Positions 10,302 to 23,861 of a stretch of DNA of 64,000 nt are shown here, in pieces. The stretch's first letter is position 1; the number at the start of each line of letters is the position of its first letter. Under the pieces are notes generated by a model. That model made no database searches. It was not told where the DNA came from and worked only from the letters and a program-made list of their open reading frames with translations. The stretch spans positions 39,477,828-39,541,827 of the forward strand of contig NC_079876.1 of the NCBI RefSeq assembly GCF_029227915.1. Reading direction: 5' to 3'. The position numbers and the translations under genes are program-made. The stretch is from Hydractinia symbiolongicarpus. Its lineage: Eukaryota > Cnidaria > Hydrozoa > Anthoathecata > Hydractiniidae.

Positions 10302-12737
10302 ACGATTTTTTAAATTATTATTTCACCACTAAAGCCCATGAGACTTGTAGTTTTTAAAAATGTTTTCATTTTTGATGAGACGTTTAATGAAAGTGGTTTA
10401 ACCGCCGGCAAACGAAAACCCGCGATTTCCCGTAAATCCCGGGCTTGGCCCGTATAGTCGAATGTGTACAAAGAAAGTACCCTGTGAGTAAACTCATTTC
10501 CAGAACGATTTTTTAAATTATTTTTTCACCACTAAAACGCATAAGACTAGTAGTTTTCAAAAATGTTTTCATTTCTGATGAGACGCTGAATAAAAGAAGT
10601 TTAATCGCCGGCAAACGAAAACCCGAGATTTCCCGTAAATCCCGGGCTTGGCCCGTATAATCAAAAGTATACAAAGATAGTACCCAGGGAGTAAACTCAT
10701 TTCCCAAACGATTTTTTGATTTATATTTTCACAACTAAAACGCATGAGACTTGTAGTTTTTAAAAATGTTTTCATTTTTGATGAGACGCTGAATAAAAGA
10801 AGTTTAATCGCCGGCAAACGAAAACCAGCGATTTCCCGTAAATCCCGGACTCGGCCCGTATAGTCAAAAGTATACAAAGAAAGTACCCAGGGAGTAAACT
10901 AATTTCCCAAACGATTTTTTAAATTATTATTTCACCACTAAAGCCCATGAGACTTGTAGTTTTTAAAAATGTTTTCATTTTTGATGAGACGTTTAATGAA
11001 AGTGGTTTAATCGCCGGCAAACGAAAACCCGCGATTTCCCGTAAATCCCGGGCTTGGCTCGTATAGTCGAATGTATACAAAGAAAGTACCCTGTGAGTAA
11101 ACTCATTTCCAAAACGATTTTTTAAATTATCTTTTCACCACTAAAACGCATGAGAGTTGTAGTTTTCAAAAATGTTTTCATTTTTGATGAGACGCTGAAT
11201 AAAAGAAGTTTAATCGCCGGCACACGAAAACCCGCCATTTCCCGTAAACCCCAGACTCGGTCCGTATAATCAAAAGTATACAAAGAAAGTACCCAGGGAG
11301 TAAACTAATTTCCCAAACGATTTTTTAAATTATTATTTCACCACTAAAGCCCATGAGACTTGTAGTTTTTAAAAATGTTTTCATTTTTGATGAGACGTTT
11401 AATGAAAGTGGTTTAATCGCCGGCAAACGAAAACCCGCGATTTCCCGTAAATCCCGGGCTTGGCCCGTATAGTCGAATGTATACAAAGAAAGTACCCTGT
11501 GAGTAAACTCATTTCCAAAACGATTTTTTAAATTATCTTTTCACCACTAAAACGCATGAGAGTTGTAGTTTTCAAAAATGTTTTCATTTTTGATGAGACG
11601 CTGAATAAAAGAAGTTTAATCGCCGGCAAACGAAAACCAGCGATTTCCCGTAAATCCCGGACTCGGCCCGTATAGTCAAAAGTATACAAAGAAAGTACCC
11701 AGGGAGTAAACTAATTTCCCAAACGATTTTTTAAATTATTATTTCACCACTAAAGCCCATGAGACTTGTAGTTTTTAAAAATGTTTTCATTTTTGATGAG
11801 ACGTTTAATGAAAGTGGTTTAATCGCCGGCAAACGAAAACCCGCGATTTCCCGTAAATCCCGGGCTTGGCTCGTATAGTCGAATGTATACAAAGAAAGTA
11901 CCCTGTGAGTAAACTCATTTCCAAAACGATTTTTTAAATTATCTTTTCACCACTAAAACGCATGAGAGTTGTAGTTTTCAAAAATGTTTTCATTTTTGAT
12001 GAGACGCTGAATAAAAGAAGTTTAATCGCCGGCACACGAAAACCCGCCATTTCCCGTAAACCCCAGACTCGGTCCGTATAATCAAAAGTATACAAAGAAA
12101 GTACCCAGGGAGTAAACTAATTTCCCAAACGATTTTTTAAATTATTATTTCACCACTAAAGCCCATGAGACTTGTAGTTTTTAAAAATGTTTTCATTTTT
12201 GATGAGACGTTTAATGAAAGTGGTTTAATCGCCGGCAAACGAAAACCCGCGATTTCCCGTAAATCCCGGGCTTGGCCCGTATAGTCGAATGTATACAAAG
12301 AAAGTACCCTGTGAGTAAACTCATTTCCAAAACGATTTTTTAAATTATCTTTTCACCACTAAAACGCATGAGAGTTGTAGTTTTCAAAAATGTTTTCATT
12401 TTTGATGAGACGCTGAATAAAAGAAGTTTAATCGCCGGCACACGAAAACCCGCCATTTCCCGTAAACCCCAGACTCGGTCCGTATAATCAAAAGTATACA
12501 AAGAAAGTACCCAGGGAGTAAACTCATTTCCCGAACGATTTTTTAAATTATTTTTTCACCACTAAAACGCATGAGACTTGTAGTTTTTAAAAATGTTTTC
12601 ATTTCTGATGAGACGCTGAATAAAAGAAGTTTAATCGCCGGCAAACGAAAACCCGAGATTTCCCGTAAAACCCGGGCTTCGCCCGTATAATCAAAAGTAT
12701 ACAAAGATAGTACCCAGGGAGTAAACTCATTTCCCGA
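10302..12737. repeat. HOR-1 partial copy enlarged by four monomers
   Basis: Twelve monomers start at 10302 and every 203 bp after it, of types 3-5-6-3-4-3-(4/6)-3-4-3-4-5. This is HOR positions 7 to 14 with positions 9 to 12 present twice (offset 812 bp). Position 10 copies at 10911 and 11723 both keep TTGGCTCGTATAG, supporting the assignment. Confidence 0.84.
11520..11722. repeat. Hybrid type 4/type 6 monomer
   Basis: Starts as type 4 (AAATTATCTTTTCACC, GAGAGTTGTAG) and ends as type 6 (GGCAAACGAAAACCAGCG, ACTAATTTCCC). The switch lies before CGCCGGCAAACG, around 11560-11626. It marks the crossover that duplicated four monomers in this HOR copy. Confidence 0.84.
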
Positions 12738-15578
12738 ACGATTTTTTGATTTATATTTTCACCACTAAAACGCATGAGACTTGTAGTTTTCAAAAATGTT
12801 TTCATTTTTGATGAGACGCTGAATAAAAGAAGTTTAATCGCCGGCAAACGAAAACCTGCGATTTCCCGTAAATCCCGGACTTCGCCCGTATAGTCAAAAG
12901 TATACAAAGAAAGTACCCAGGGAGTAAACTAATTTCCCAAACGATTTTTAAATTATTATTTCACCACTAAAGCCCATGAGACTTGTAGTTTTTAAAAATG
13001 TTTTCATTTTTGATGAGACGCTGAATAAAAGAAGTTTAATCGCCGGCAAACGAAAACCAGCGATTTCCCGTAAATCCCGGACTCGGCCCGTATAGTCAAA
13101 AGTATACAAAGAAAGTACCCAGGGAGTAAACTAATTTCCCAAACGATTTTTTAAATTATTATTTCACCACTAAAGCCCATGAGACTTGTAGTTTTTAAAA
13201 ATGTTTTCATTATTGATGAGACGTTTAATGAAAGTGGTTTAATCGCCGGCAAACGAAAACCCGCGATTTCCCGTAAATCCCGGGCTTGGCCCGTATAGTC
13301 GAATGTATACAAAGAAAGTACCCTGTGAGTAAACTCATTTCCAAAACGATTTTTTAAATTATCTTTTCACCACTAAAACGCATGAGAGTTGTAGTTTTCA
13401 AAAGTGTTTTCATTTTTGATGAGACGCTGAATAAAAGAAGTTTAATCGCCGGCACACGAAAACCCGCCATTTCCCGTAAACCCCAGACTCGGTCCGTATA
13501 ATCAAAAGTATACAAAGAAAGTACCCAGGGAGTAAACTCATTTCCCGAACGATTTTTTAAATTATTTTTTCACCACTAAAACGCATGAGACTTGTAGTTT
13601 TTAAAAATGTTTTCATTTCTGATGAGACGCTGAATAAAAGAAGTTTAATCGCCGGCAAACGAAAACCCGAGATTTCCCGTAAATCCCGGGCTTGGCCCGT
13701 ATAATCAAAAGTATACAAAGATAGTACCCAGGGAGTAAACTCATTTCCCAAACGATTTTTTGATTTATATTTTCACAACTAAAACGCATGAGACTTGTAG
13801 TTTTTAAAAATGTTTTCATTTTTGATGAGACGCTGAATAAAAGAAGTTTAATCGCCGGCAAACGAAAACCAGCGATTTCCCGTAAATCCCGGACTCGGCC
13901 CGTATAGTCAAAAGTATACAAAGAAAGTACCCAGGGAGTAAACTAATTTCCCAAACGATTTTTTAAATTATTATTTCACCACTAAAGCCCATGAGACTTG
14001 TAGTTTTTAAAAATGTTTTCATTTTTGATGAGACGTTTAATGAAAGTGGTTTAATCGCCGGCAAACGAAAACCCGCGATTTCCCGTAAATCCCGGGCTTG
14101 GCCCGTATAGTCGAATGTGTACAAAGAAAGTACCCTGTGAGTAAACTCATTTCCAGAACGATTTTTTAAATTATTTTTTCACCACTAAAACGCATAAGAC
14201 TTGTAGTTTTCAAAAATGTTTTCATTTCTGATGAGACGCTGAATAAAAGAAGTTTAATCCCCGGCAAACGAAAACCCGAGATTTCCCGTAAATCCCGGGC
14301 TTGGCCCGTATAATCAAAAGTATACAAAGATAGTACCCAGGGAGTAAACTCATTTCCCAAACGATTTTTTGATTTATATTTTCACAACTAAAACGCATGA
14401 GACTTGTAGTTTTTAAAAATGTTTTCATTTTTGATGAGACGCTGAATAAAAGAAGTTTAATCGCCGGCAAACGAAAACCAGCGATTTCCCGTAAATCCCG
14501 GACTCGGCCCGTATAGTCAAAAGTATACAAAGAAAGTACCCAGGGAGTAAACTAATTTCCCAAACGATTTTTTAAATTATTATTTCACCACTAAAGCCCA
14601 TGAGACTTGTAGTTTTTAAAAATGTTTTCATTTTTGATGAGACGTTTAATGAAAGTGGTTTAATCGCCGGCAAACGAAAACCCGCGATTTCCCGTAAATC
14701 CCGGGCTTGGCTCGTATAGTCGAATGTATACAAAGAAAGTACCCTGTGAGTAAACTCATTTCCAAAACGATTTTTTAAATTATCTTTTCACCACTAAAAC
14801 GCATGAGAGTTGTAGTTTTCAAAAATGTTTTCATATTTGATGAGACGCTGAATAAAAGAAGTTTAATTGCCGGCACACGAAAACCCGCCATTTCCCGTAA
14901 ACCCCAGACTCGGTCCGTATAATCAAAAGTATACAAAGAAAGTACCCAGGGAGTAAACTAATTTCCCAAACGATTTCTTAAATTATTATTTCACCACTAA
15001 AGCCCATGAGACTTGTAGTTTTTAAAAATGTTTTCATTTTTGATGAGACGTTTAATGAAAGTGGTTTAATCGCCGGCAAACGAAAACCCGCGATTTCCCG
15101 TAAATCCCGGGCTTGGCCCGTATAGTCGAATGTATACAAAGAAAGTACCCTGTGAGTAAACTCATTTCCAAAACGATTTTTTAAATTATCTTTTCACCAC
15201 TAAAACGCATGAGAGTTGTAGTTTTCAAAAATGTTTTGATTTTTGATGAGACGCTGAATAAAAGAAGTTTAATCGCCGGCACACGAAAACCCGCCATTTC
15301 CCGTAAACCCCAGACTCGGTCCGTATAATCAAAAGTATACAAAGAAAGTACCCAGGGAGTAAACTCATTTCCCGAACGATTTTTTAAATTATTTTTTCAC
15401 CACTAAAACGCATGAGACTTGTAGTTTTTAAAAATGTTTTCATTTCTGATGAGACGCTGAATAAAAGAAGTTTAATCGCCGGCAAACGAAAACCCGAGAT
15501 TTCCCGTAAAACCCGGGCTTCGCCCGTATAATCAAAAGTATACAAAGATAGTACCCAGGGAGTAAACTCATTTCCCGA
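12738..15578. repeat. HOR-1 copy, 14 monomers, twin of 1-2841
   Basis: Aligns to 1-2841 at offset 12737 without length change and carries the same position-specific variants. A clear private difference is TTTTGATTTTTGATG in the position-13 monomer (G at 15238), where copy 1 has TTTTCATTTTTGATG. Confidence 0.9.
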
Positions 15579-17201
15579 ACGATTTTTTGATTTATATTTT
15601 CACCACTAAAACGCATGAGACTTGTAGTTTTCAAAAATGTTTTCATTTTTGATGAGACGCTGAATAAAAGAAGTTTAATCGCCGGCAAACGAAAACCTGC
15701 GATTTCCCGTAAATCCCGGACTTCGCCCGTATAGTCAAAAGTATACAAAGAAAGTACCCAGGGAGTAAACTAATTTCCCAAACGATTTTTAAATTATTAT
15801 TTCACCACTAAAGCCCATGAGACTTGTAGTTTTTAAAAATGTTTTCATTTTTGATGAGACGCTGAATAAAAGAAGTTTAATCGCCGGCAAACGAAAACCA
15901 GCGATTTCCCGTAAATCCCGGACTCGGCCCGTATAGTCAAAAGTATACAAAGAAAGTACCCAGGGAGTAAACTAATTTCCCAAACGATTTTTTAAATTAT
16001 TATTTCACCACTAAAGCCCATGAGACTTGTAGTTTTTAAAAATGTTTTCATTTTTGATGAGACGCTGAATAAAAGAAGTTTAATCGCCGGCAAACGAAAA
16101 CCAGCGATTTCCCGTAAATCCCGGACTCGGCCCGTATAGTCAAAAGTATACAAAGAAAGTACCCAGGGAGTAAACTAATTTCCCAAACGATTTTTTAAAT
16201 TATTATTTCACCACTAAAGCCCATGAGACTTGTAGTTTTTAAAAATGTTTTCATTTTTGATGAGACGTTTAATGAAAGTGGTTTAATCGCCGGCAAACGA
16301 AAACCCGCGATTTCCCGTAAATCCCGGGCTTGGCTCGTATAGTCGAATGTATACAAAGAAAGTACCCTGTGAGTAAACTCATTTCCAAAACGATTTTTTA
16401 AATTATCTTTTCACCACTAAAACGCATGAGAGTTGTAGTTTTCAAAAATGTTTTCATATTTGATGAGACGCTGAATAAAAGAAGTTTAATTGCCGGCACA
16501 CGAAAACCCGCCATTTCCCGTAAACCCCAGACTCGGTCCGTATAATCAAAAGTATACAAAGAAAGTACCCAGGGAGTAAACTAATTTCCCAAACGATTTC
16601 TTAAATTATTATTTCACCACTAAAGCCCATGAGACTTGTAGTTTTTAAAAATGTTTTCATTTTTGATGAGACGTTTAATGAAAGTGGTTTAATCGCCGGC
16701 AAACGAAAACCCGCGATTTCCCGTAAATCCCGGGCTTGGCCCGTATAGTCGAATGTATACAAAGAAAGTACCCTGTGAGTAAACTCATTTCCAAAACGAT
16801 TTTTTAAATTATCTTTTCACCACTAAAACGCATGAGAGTTGTAGTTTTCAAAAATGTTTTGATTTTTGATGAGACGCTGAATAAAAGAAGTTTAATCGCC
16901 GGCACACGAAAACCCGCCATTTCCCGTAAACCCCAGACTCGGTCCGTATAATCAAAAGTATACAAAGAAAGTACCCAGGGAGTAAACTCATTTCCCGAAC
17001 GATTTTTTAAATTATTTTTTCACCACTAAAACGCATGAGACTTGTAGTTTTTAAAAATGTTTTCTTTTCTGATGAGACGCTGAATAAAAGAAGTTTAATC
17101 GCCGGCAAACGAAAACCCGAGATTTCCCGTAAAACCCGGGCTTCGCCCGTATAATCAAAAGTATACAAAGATAGTACCCAGGGAGTAAACTCATTTCCCG
17201 A
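15579..17201. repeat. HOR-1 deletion form (8 monomers, 1623 bp)
   Basis: Monomers at 15579, 15782, 15984, 16187, 16390, 16593, 16796 and 16999 follow positions 1, 2, 3/9 hybrid, 10, 11, 12, 13 and 14. Six monomers (from position 3 to position 9) are missing. The position-13 monomer shares the private G (16861) with the preceding HOR (15238), so this unit was probably copied from it. Position 14 carries TTTTCTTTTCTGATG, a private change. Confidence 0.86.
15984..16186. repeat. Hybrid type 3/type 6 monomer at the six-monomer deletion
   Basis: The 5' end (TTTTTTAAATTATTATTTCACC, with AAAGCCCATGAG) is that of position 3. The 3' part (GCTGAATAAAAG, ACCAGCG, ACTAATTTCCCA) is that of position 9. Exchange between these two positions explains the loss of exactly six monomers from the HOR. 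Confidence 0.78.
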
Positions 17202-20042
17202 ACGATTTTTTGATTTATATTTTCACCACTAAAACGCATGAGACTTGTAGTTTTCAAAAATGTTTTCATTTTTGATGAGACGCTGAATAAAAGAAGTTTA
17301 ATCGCCGGCAAACGAAAACCTGCGATTTCCCGTAAATCCCGGACTTCGCCCGTATAGTCAAAAGTATACAAAGAAAGTACCCAGGGAGTAAACTAATTTC
17401 CCAAACGATTTTTAAATTATTATTTCACCACTAAAGCCCATGAGACTTGTAGTTTTTAAAAATGTTTTCATTTTTGATGAGACGCTGAATAAAAGAAGTT
17501 TAATCGCCGGCAAACGAAAACCAGCGATTTCCCGTAAATCCCGGACTCGGCCCGTATAGTCAAAAGTATACAAAGAAAGTACCCAGGGAGTAAACTAATT
17601 TCCCAAACGATTTTTTAAATTATTATTTCACCACTAAAGCCCATGAGACTTGTAGTTTTTAAAAATGTTTTCATTATTGATGAGACGTTTAATGAAAGTG
17701 GTTTAATCGCCGGCAAACGAAAACCCGCGATTTCCCGTAAATCCCGGGCTTGGCCCGTATAGTCGAATGTATACAAAGAAAGTACCCTGTGAGTAAACTC
17801 ATTTCCAAAACGATTTTTTAAATTATCTTTTCACCACTAAAACGCATGAGAGTTGTAGTTTTCAAAAGTGTTTTCATTTTTGATGAGACGCTGAATAAAA
17901 GAAGTTTAATCGCCGGCACACGAAAACCCGCCATTTCCCGTAAACCCCAGACTCGGTCCGTATAATCAAAAGTATACAAAGAAAGTACCCAGGGAGTAAA
18001 CTCATTTCCCGAACGATTTTTTAAATTATTTTTTCACCACTAAAACGCATGAGACTTGTAGTTTTTAAAAATGTTTTCATTTCTGATGAGACGCTGAATA
18101 AAAGAAGTTTAATCGCCGGCAAACGAAAACCCGAGATTTCCCGTAAAACCCGGGCTTGGCCCGTATAATCAAAAGTATACAAAGATAGTACCCAGGAAGT
18201 AAACTCATTTCCCGAACGATTTTTTGATTTATATTTTCACCACTAAAACGCATGAGACTTGTAGTTTTCAAAAATGTTTTCATTTTTGATGAGACGCTGA
18301 AAAAAAGAAGTTTAATCGCCGGCAAACGAAAACCAGCGATTTCCCGTAAATCCCGGACTCGGCCCGTATAGTCAAAAGTATACAAAGAAAGTACCCAGGG
18401 AGTAAACTAATTTCCCAAACGATTTTTTGAATTATTATTTCACCACTAAAGCCCATGAGACTTGTAGTTTTTAAAAATGTTTTCATTTTTGATGAGACGT
18501 TTAATGAAAGTGGTTTAATCGCCGGCAAACGAAAACCCGCGATTTCCCGTAAATCCCGGGCTTGGCCCGTATAGTCGAATGTGTACAAAGAAAGTACCCT
18601 GTGAGTAAACTCATTTCCAGAACGATTTTTTAAATTATTTTTTCACCACTAAAACGCATAAGACTTGTAGTTTTCAAAAATGTTTTCATTTCTGATGAGA
18701 CGCTGAATAAAAGAAGTTTAATCGCCGGCAAACGAAAACCCGAGATTTCCCGTAAATCCCGGGCTTGGCCCGTATAATCAAAAGTATACAAAGATAGTAC
18801 CCAGGGAGTAAACTCATTTCCCAAACGATTTTTTGATTTATATATTCACAACTAAAACGCATGAGACTTGTAGTTTTTAAAAATGTTTTCATTTTTGATG
18901 AGACGCTGAATAAAAGAAGTTTAATCGCCGGCAAACGAAAACCAGCGATTTCCCGTAAATCCCGGACTCGGCCCGTATAGTCAAAAGTATACAAAGAAAG
19001 TACCCAGGGAGTAAACTAATTTCCCAAACGATTTTTTTAATTATTATTTCACCACTAAAGCCCATGAGACTTGTAGTTTTTAAAAATGTTTTCATTTTTG
19101 ATGAGACGTTTAATGAAAGTGGTTTAATCGCCGGCAAACGAAAACCCGCGATTTCCCGTAAATCCCGGGCTTGGCTCGTATAGTCGAATGTATACAAAGA
19201 AAGTACCCTGTGAGTAAACTCATTTCCAAAACGATTTTTTAAATTATCTTTTCACCACTAAAACGCATGAGAGTTGTAGTTTTCAAAAATGTTTTCATAT
19301 TTGATGAGACGCTGAATAAAAGAAGTTTAATTGCCGGCACACGAAAACCCGCCATTTCCCGTAAACCCCAGACTCGGTCCGTATAATCAAAAGTATACAA
19401 AGAAAGTACCCAGGGAGTAAACTAATTTCCCAAACGATTTTTTAAATTATTATTTCACCACTAAAGCCCATGAGACTTGTAGTTTTTAAAAATGTTTTCA
19501 TTTTTGATGAGACGTTTAATGAAAGTGGTTTAATCGCCGGCAAACGAAAACCCGCGATTTCCCGTAAATCCCGGGCTTGGCCCGTATAGTCGAATGTATA
19601 CAAAGAAAGTACCCTGTGAGTAAACTCATTTCCAAAACGATTTTTTAAATTATCTTTTCACCACTAAAACGCATGAGAGTTGTAGTTTTCAAAAATGTTT
19701 TCATTTTTGATGAAACGCTGAATAAAAGAAGTTTAATCGCCGGCACACGAAAACCCGCCATTTCCCGTAAACCCCAGACTCGGTCCGTATAATCAAAAGT
19801 ATACAAAGAAAGTACCCAGGGAGTAAACTCATTTCCCGAACGATTTTTTAAATTATTTTTTCACCACTAAAACGCATGAGACTTGTAGTTTTTAAAAATG
19901 TTTTCATTTCTGATGAGACGCTGAATAAAAGAAGTTTAATCGCCGGCAAACGAAAACCCGAGATTTCCCGTAAAACCCGGGCTTCGCCCGTATAATCAAA
20001 AGTATACAAAGATAGTACCCAGGGAGTAAACTCATTTCCCGA
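17202..20042. repeat. HOR-1 copy, 14 monomers, twin of 2842-5682
   Basis: Aligns to 2842-5682 at offset 14360 with the same private marks, including TATATTCACAAC (18840), ATTTTTTTAATT (19032) and GATGAAACGCTG (near 19710). One new change is CTGAAAAAAAGAAG at about 18298. Confidence 0.9.
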
Positions 20043-21461
20043 ACGATTTTTTGATTTATATTTTCACCACTAAAACGCATGAGACTTGTAGTTTTCAAAA
20101 ATGTTTTCATTTTTGATGAGACGCTGAATAAAAGAAGTTTAATCGCCGGCAAACGAAAACCTGCGATTTCCCGTAAATCCCGGACTTCGCCCGTATAGTC
20201 AAAAGTATACAAAGAAAGTACCCAGGGAGTAAACTAATTTCCCAAACGATTTTTAAATTATTATTTCACCACTAAAGCCCATGAGACTTGTAGTTTTTAA
20301 AAATGTTTTCATTTTTGATGAGACGCTGAATAAAAGAAGTTTAATCGCCGGCAAACGAAAACCAGCGATTTCCCGTAAATCCCGGACTCGGCCCGTATAG
20401 TCAAAAGTATACAAAGAAAGTACCCAGGGAGTAAACTAATTTCCCAAACGATTTTTTAAATTATTATTTCACCACTAAAGCCCATGAGACTTGTAGTTTT
20501 TAAAAATGTTTTCATTATTGATGAGACGTTTAATGAAAGTGGTTTAATCGCCGGCAAACGAAAACCCGCGATTTCCCGTAAATCCCGGGCTTGGCCCGTA
20601 TAGTCGAATGTATACAAAGAAAGTACCCTGTGAGTAAACTCATTTCCAAAACGATTTTTTAAATTATCTTTTCACCACTAAAACGCATGAGAGTTGTAGT
20701 TTTCAAAAGTGTTTTCATTTTTGATGAGACGCTGAATAAAAGAAGTTTAATCGCCGGCACACGAAAACCCGCCATTTCCCGTAAACCCCAGACTCGGTCC
20801 GTATAATCAAAAGTATACAAAGAAAGTACCCAGGGAGTAAACTCATTTCCCGAACGATTTTTTAAATTATTTTTTCACCACTAAAACGCATGAGACTTGT
20901 AGTTTTTAAAAATGTTTTCATTTCTGATGAGACGCTGAATAAAAGAAGTTTAATCGCCGGCAAACGAAAACCCGAGATTTCCCGTAAAACCCGGGCTTGG
21001 CCCGTATAATCAAAAGAATACAAAGATAGTACACAGGAAGTAAACTCATTTCCCGAACGATTTTTTGATTTATATTTTCACCACTAAAACGCATGAGACT
21101 TGTAGTTTTCAAAAATGTTTTCATTTTTGATGAGACGCTGAATAAAAGAAGTTTAATCGCCGGCAAACGAAAACCTGCGATTTCCCGTCAATCCCGGACT
21201 TGGCCCGTAGAGTCAAAAGTATACAAAGAAAGTACCCAGGGAGTAAACTAACTTCCCAAACGATTTTTAAATTATTATTACACCACTAAAGCCCATGAGA
21301 CTTGTAGTTTTTAAAAATGTTTTCATTTTTGATGAGACGCTGAATAAAAGAAGTTTAATCGCCGGCAAACGAAAACCAGCGATTTCCCGTAAATCCCGGA
21401 CTCAGCCCGTATAGTCAAAAGTATACAAAGAAATTACCCAGGGAATAAACTCATTTCCCGA
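20043..21461. repeat. HOR-1 truncated copy, twin of 5683-7101
   Basis: Seven monomers match 5683-7101 at offset 14360, with the same degenerate edge (AAAAGAATAC, TACACAGGAAG, ATTATTACACC). CCCGTCAATCC here versus CCCATCAATCC in the first copy is one of few differences. Confidence 0.87.
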
Positions 21462-23861
21462 ACGATTTTTTAAATTATTTTTTCACCACTAAAACGCATG
21501 AGACTTGTAGTTTTCAAAAATGTTTTCATTTTTGATGAGACGCTGAATACATGAAGTTTAATCGCCGGCAAACGAAAACCCGCGACTTCCGGTAAATCCC
21601 GGACTCGGCCCGTATAGTCAAAAGTATACAAAGAAAGTACCCAGGGAGTAAACTCATTTCCCGAACGATTTTTTAAATTATTTTTTCACCACTAAAACGC
21701 ATGAGACTTGTAGTTTTCAAAAATGTTTTCATTTTTGATGAGACGCTGAATAAAAGAAGTTTAATCACCGGCAAACGAAAACCCGCCATTTCCCGTAAAC
21801 CCCGGACTCGGCCCGCATAGTCAAAAGTATACAAAGAAAGTACCCAGGGAGTAAACTCATTTCCCGAACGGTTTTTTAATTTATTTTTTCACCACTAAAA
21901 CGCATGAGATTTGTAGTTTTCAAAAATGTTTTCATTTTTGATGAGACGCTGAATAAAAGAAGTTTAATCGCCGGCACACGAAAACCCGCCATTTCCCTTA
22001 AACCCCGGACTCGGTCCGTATATTCAAAAGTATACAAAGAAAGTACCCAGGGAGTAAACTCATTTCCCGAACAATTTTTTAAATTATTTTTTCACCACTA
22101 AAACGCATGAGACTTGTAGTTTTTAAAAATGTTTTCATTTTTGATGAGACGCTGAATAAAAGAAGTTTAATCGCCGGAAAACGAAAACCTGCGATTTCCC
22201 GTAAATCCCGGACTCGGCCCGTATAGTAAAGAATGTACCCGGGATGTAAACTCATTTCCCGAACGATTTTTTAAATTATTATTTCACCACTAAAACCCAT
22301 GAGACTTATAGTTTTTAAAAATGTTTTCATTTTTGATGAGACGCTGAATAAAAGAAGTTTAATCACCGGCAAACGAAAACCCGCCATTTCCCGTAAACCA
22401 CGGACTCGGCCCGTATAGTCAAAAGTATAGAAAGAAATTACCCAGGGAGTAAACTCATTTTCCGAACGATTTTTTAAATTATTTTTTCACCACTACAACG
22501 CATGAGACTTGTAGTTTTTAAAAATGTTTTCATTTTTGATGAGACGCTGAATAAAAGAAGTTTAATCGCCGGCACACGAAAACCCGCCATTTCCCTTAAA
22601 CCCCGGACTCGGTCCGTATATTCAAAAGTATACAAAGAAAGTACCCAGGGAGTAAACTCATTTCCCGAACAATTTTTTAAATTATTTTTTCACCACTAAA
22701 ACGCATGAGACTTGTAGTTTTTAAAAATGTTTTCATTTTTGATGAGACGCTGAATAAAAGAAGTTTAATCGCCGGAAAACGAAAACCTGCGATTTCCCGT
22801 AAATCCCGGACTCGGCCCGTATAATAAAGAATGTACCCGGGATGTAAACTCATTTCCCGAACGATTTTTTAAATTATTATTTCACCACTAAAGCTCATGA
22901 GACTTGTAGTTTTTAAAAATGTTTTCATTTTGATGAGACGCAGAATAAAAGAAGTTTAAACGCCGGCAAACGAAAACCCGCGATTCCCGTAAATCCCGGA
23001 CTCGGCCCGTATAGTCAAAAGTATACAAAGAAAGTACCCAGGGCGTAAACTCATTTCCCGAACGATTTTTTAAAATATTTTTTCACCACTAAAACGCATG
23101 AGACTTGTAGTTTTTAAAAATGTTTTCATTTTTGATGAGACGCTGAATAAAAGAAGTTTAATCGCCGGCAAACGAAAACCCGCCTTTTCCCGTAAACCCC
23201 GGACTCAGCCCGTATAGTCAAAAGTATACAAAGAAAGTACCCAGGGAGTAAACTCATTTCCCGAATGATTTTTTAAAATATTATTTCATCACTAAAGCTC
23301 ATGAGACTTGTAGTTTTTAAAAATGTTTTCATTTTTGATGAGACGCTGAATAAAAGAAGTTTAAACGCCAGCAAACGAAAACCCGCGATTCCGGTAAATC
23401 CCGGACTCGGCCCGTATAGTCAAAAGTATACAAAGAAAGTACCCAGGGAGTAAACTCATTTCCCGAACAATTTTTTAAATTATTTTTTCACCACTAAAAC
23501 GCATGAGACTTGTAGTTTTTAAAAATGTTTTCATTTTTGATGAGACGCTGAATAAAAGAAGTTTAATCGCCGGAAAACGAAAACCTGCGATTTCCCGTAA
23601 ATCCCGGACTCGGCCCGTATAGTAAAGAATGTACCCGGGATGTAAACTCATTTCCCGAACGATTTTTTAAAATATTTTTTCACCACTAAAACGCATGAGA
23701 CTTGTAGTTTTTAAAAATGTTTTCATTTTTGATGAGACGCTGAATAAAAGAAGTTTAATCGCCGGCAAACGAAAACCCGCCTTTTCCCGTAAACCCCGGA
23801 CTCAGCCCGTATAGTCAAAAGTATACAAAGAAAGTACCCAGGGAGTAAACTCATTTCCCGA
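21462..23861. repeat. Region 2 monomer block, second copy
   Basis: Counterpart of 7102-10098 with one trimer missing. Four-base context differences are rare. At 23285 the copy reads CATCACTAAAGCTC where the first reads CACCACTAAACTC, a one-base indel that shifts the offset from 13762 to 13763. Confidence 0.86.

Larger units (their letters stand above)
10099..23861. repeat. ~13.76-kb tandem segmental duplication unit
   Basis: Sequence from 1 to 10098 matches 12738 to 23861 in order: offset 12737 up to about 2841, 14360 from about 2842 to 7902, then 13762-13763. The changes in offset are a 1623-bp gain (15579-17201) and a 598-bp loss. The unit starting at the 10099 junction is therefore about 13.76 kb. 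The earlier copy would begin before the window. Confidence 0.82.
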
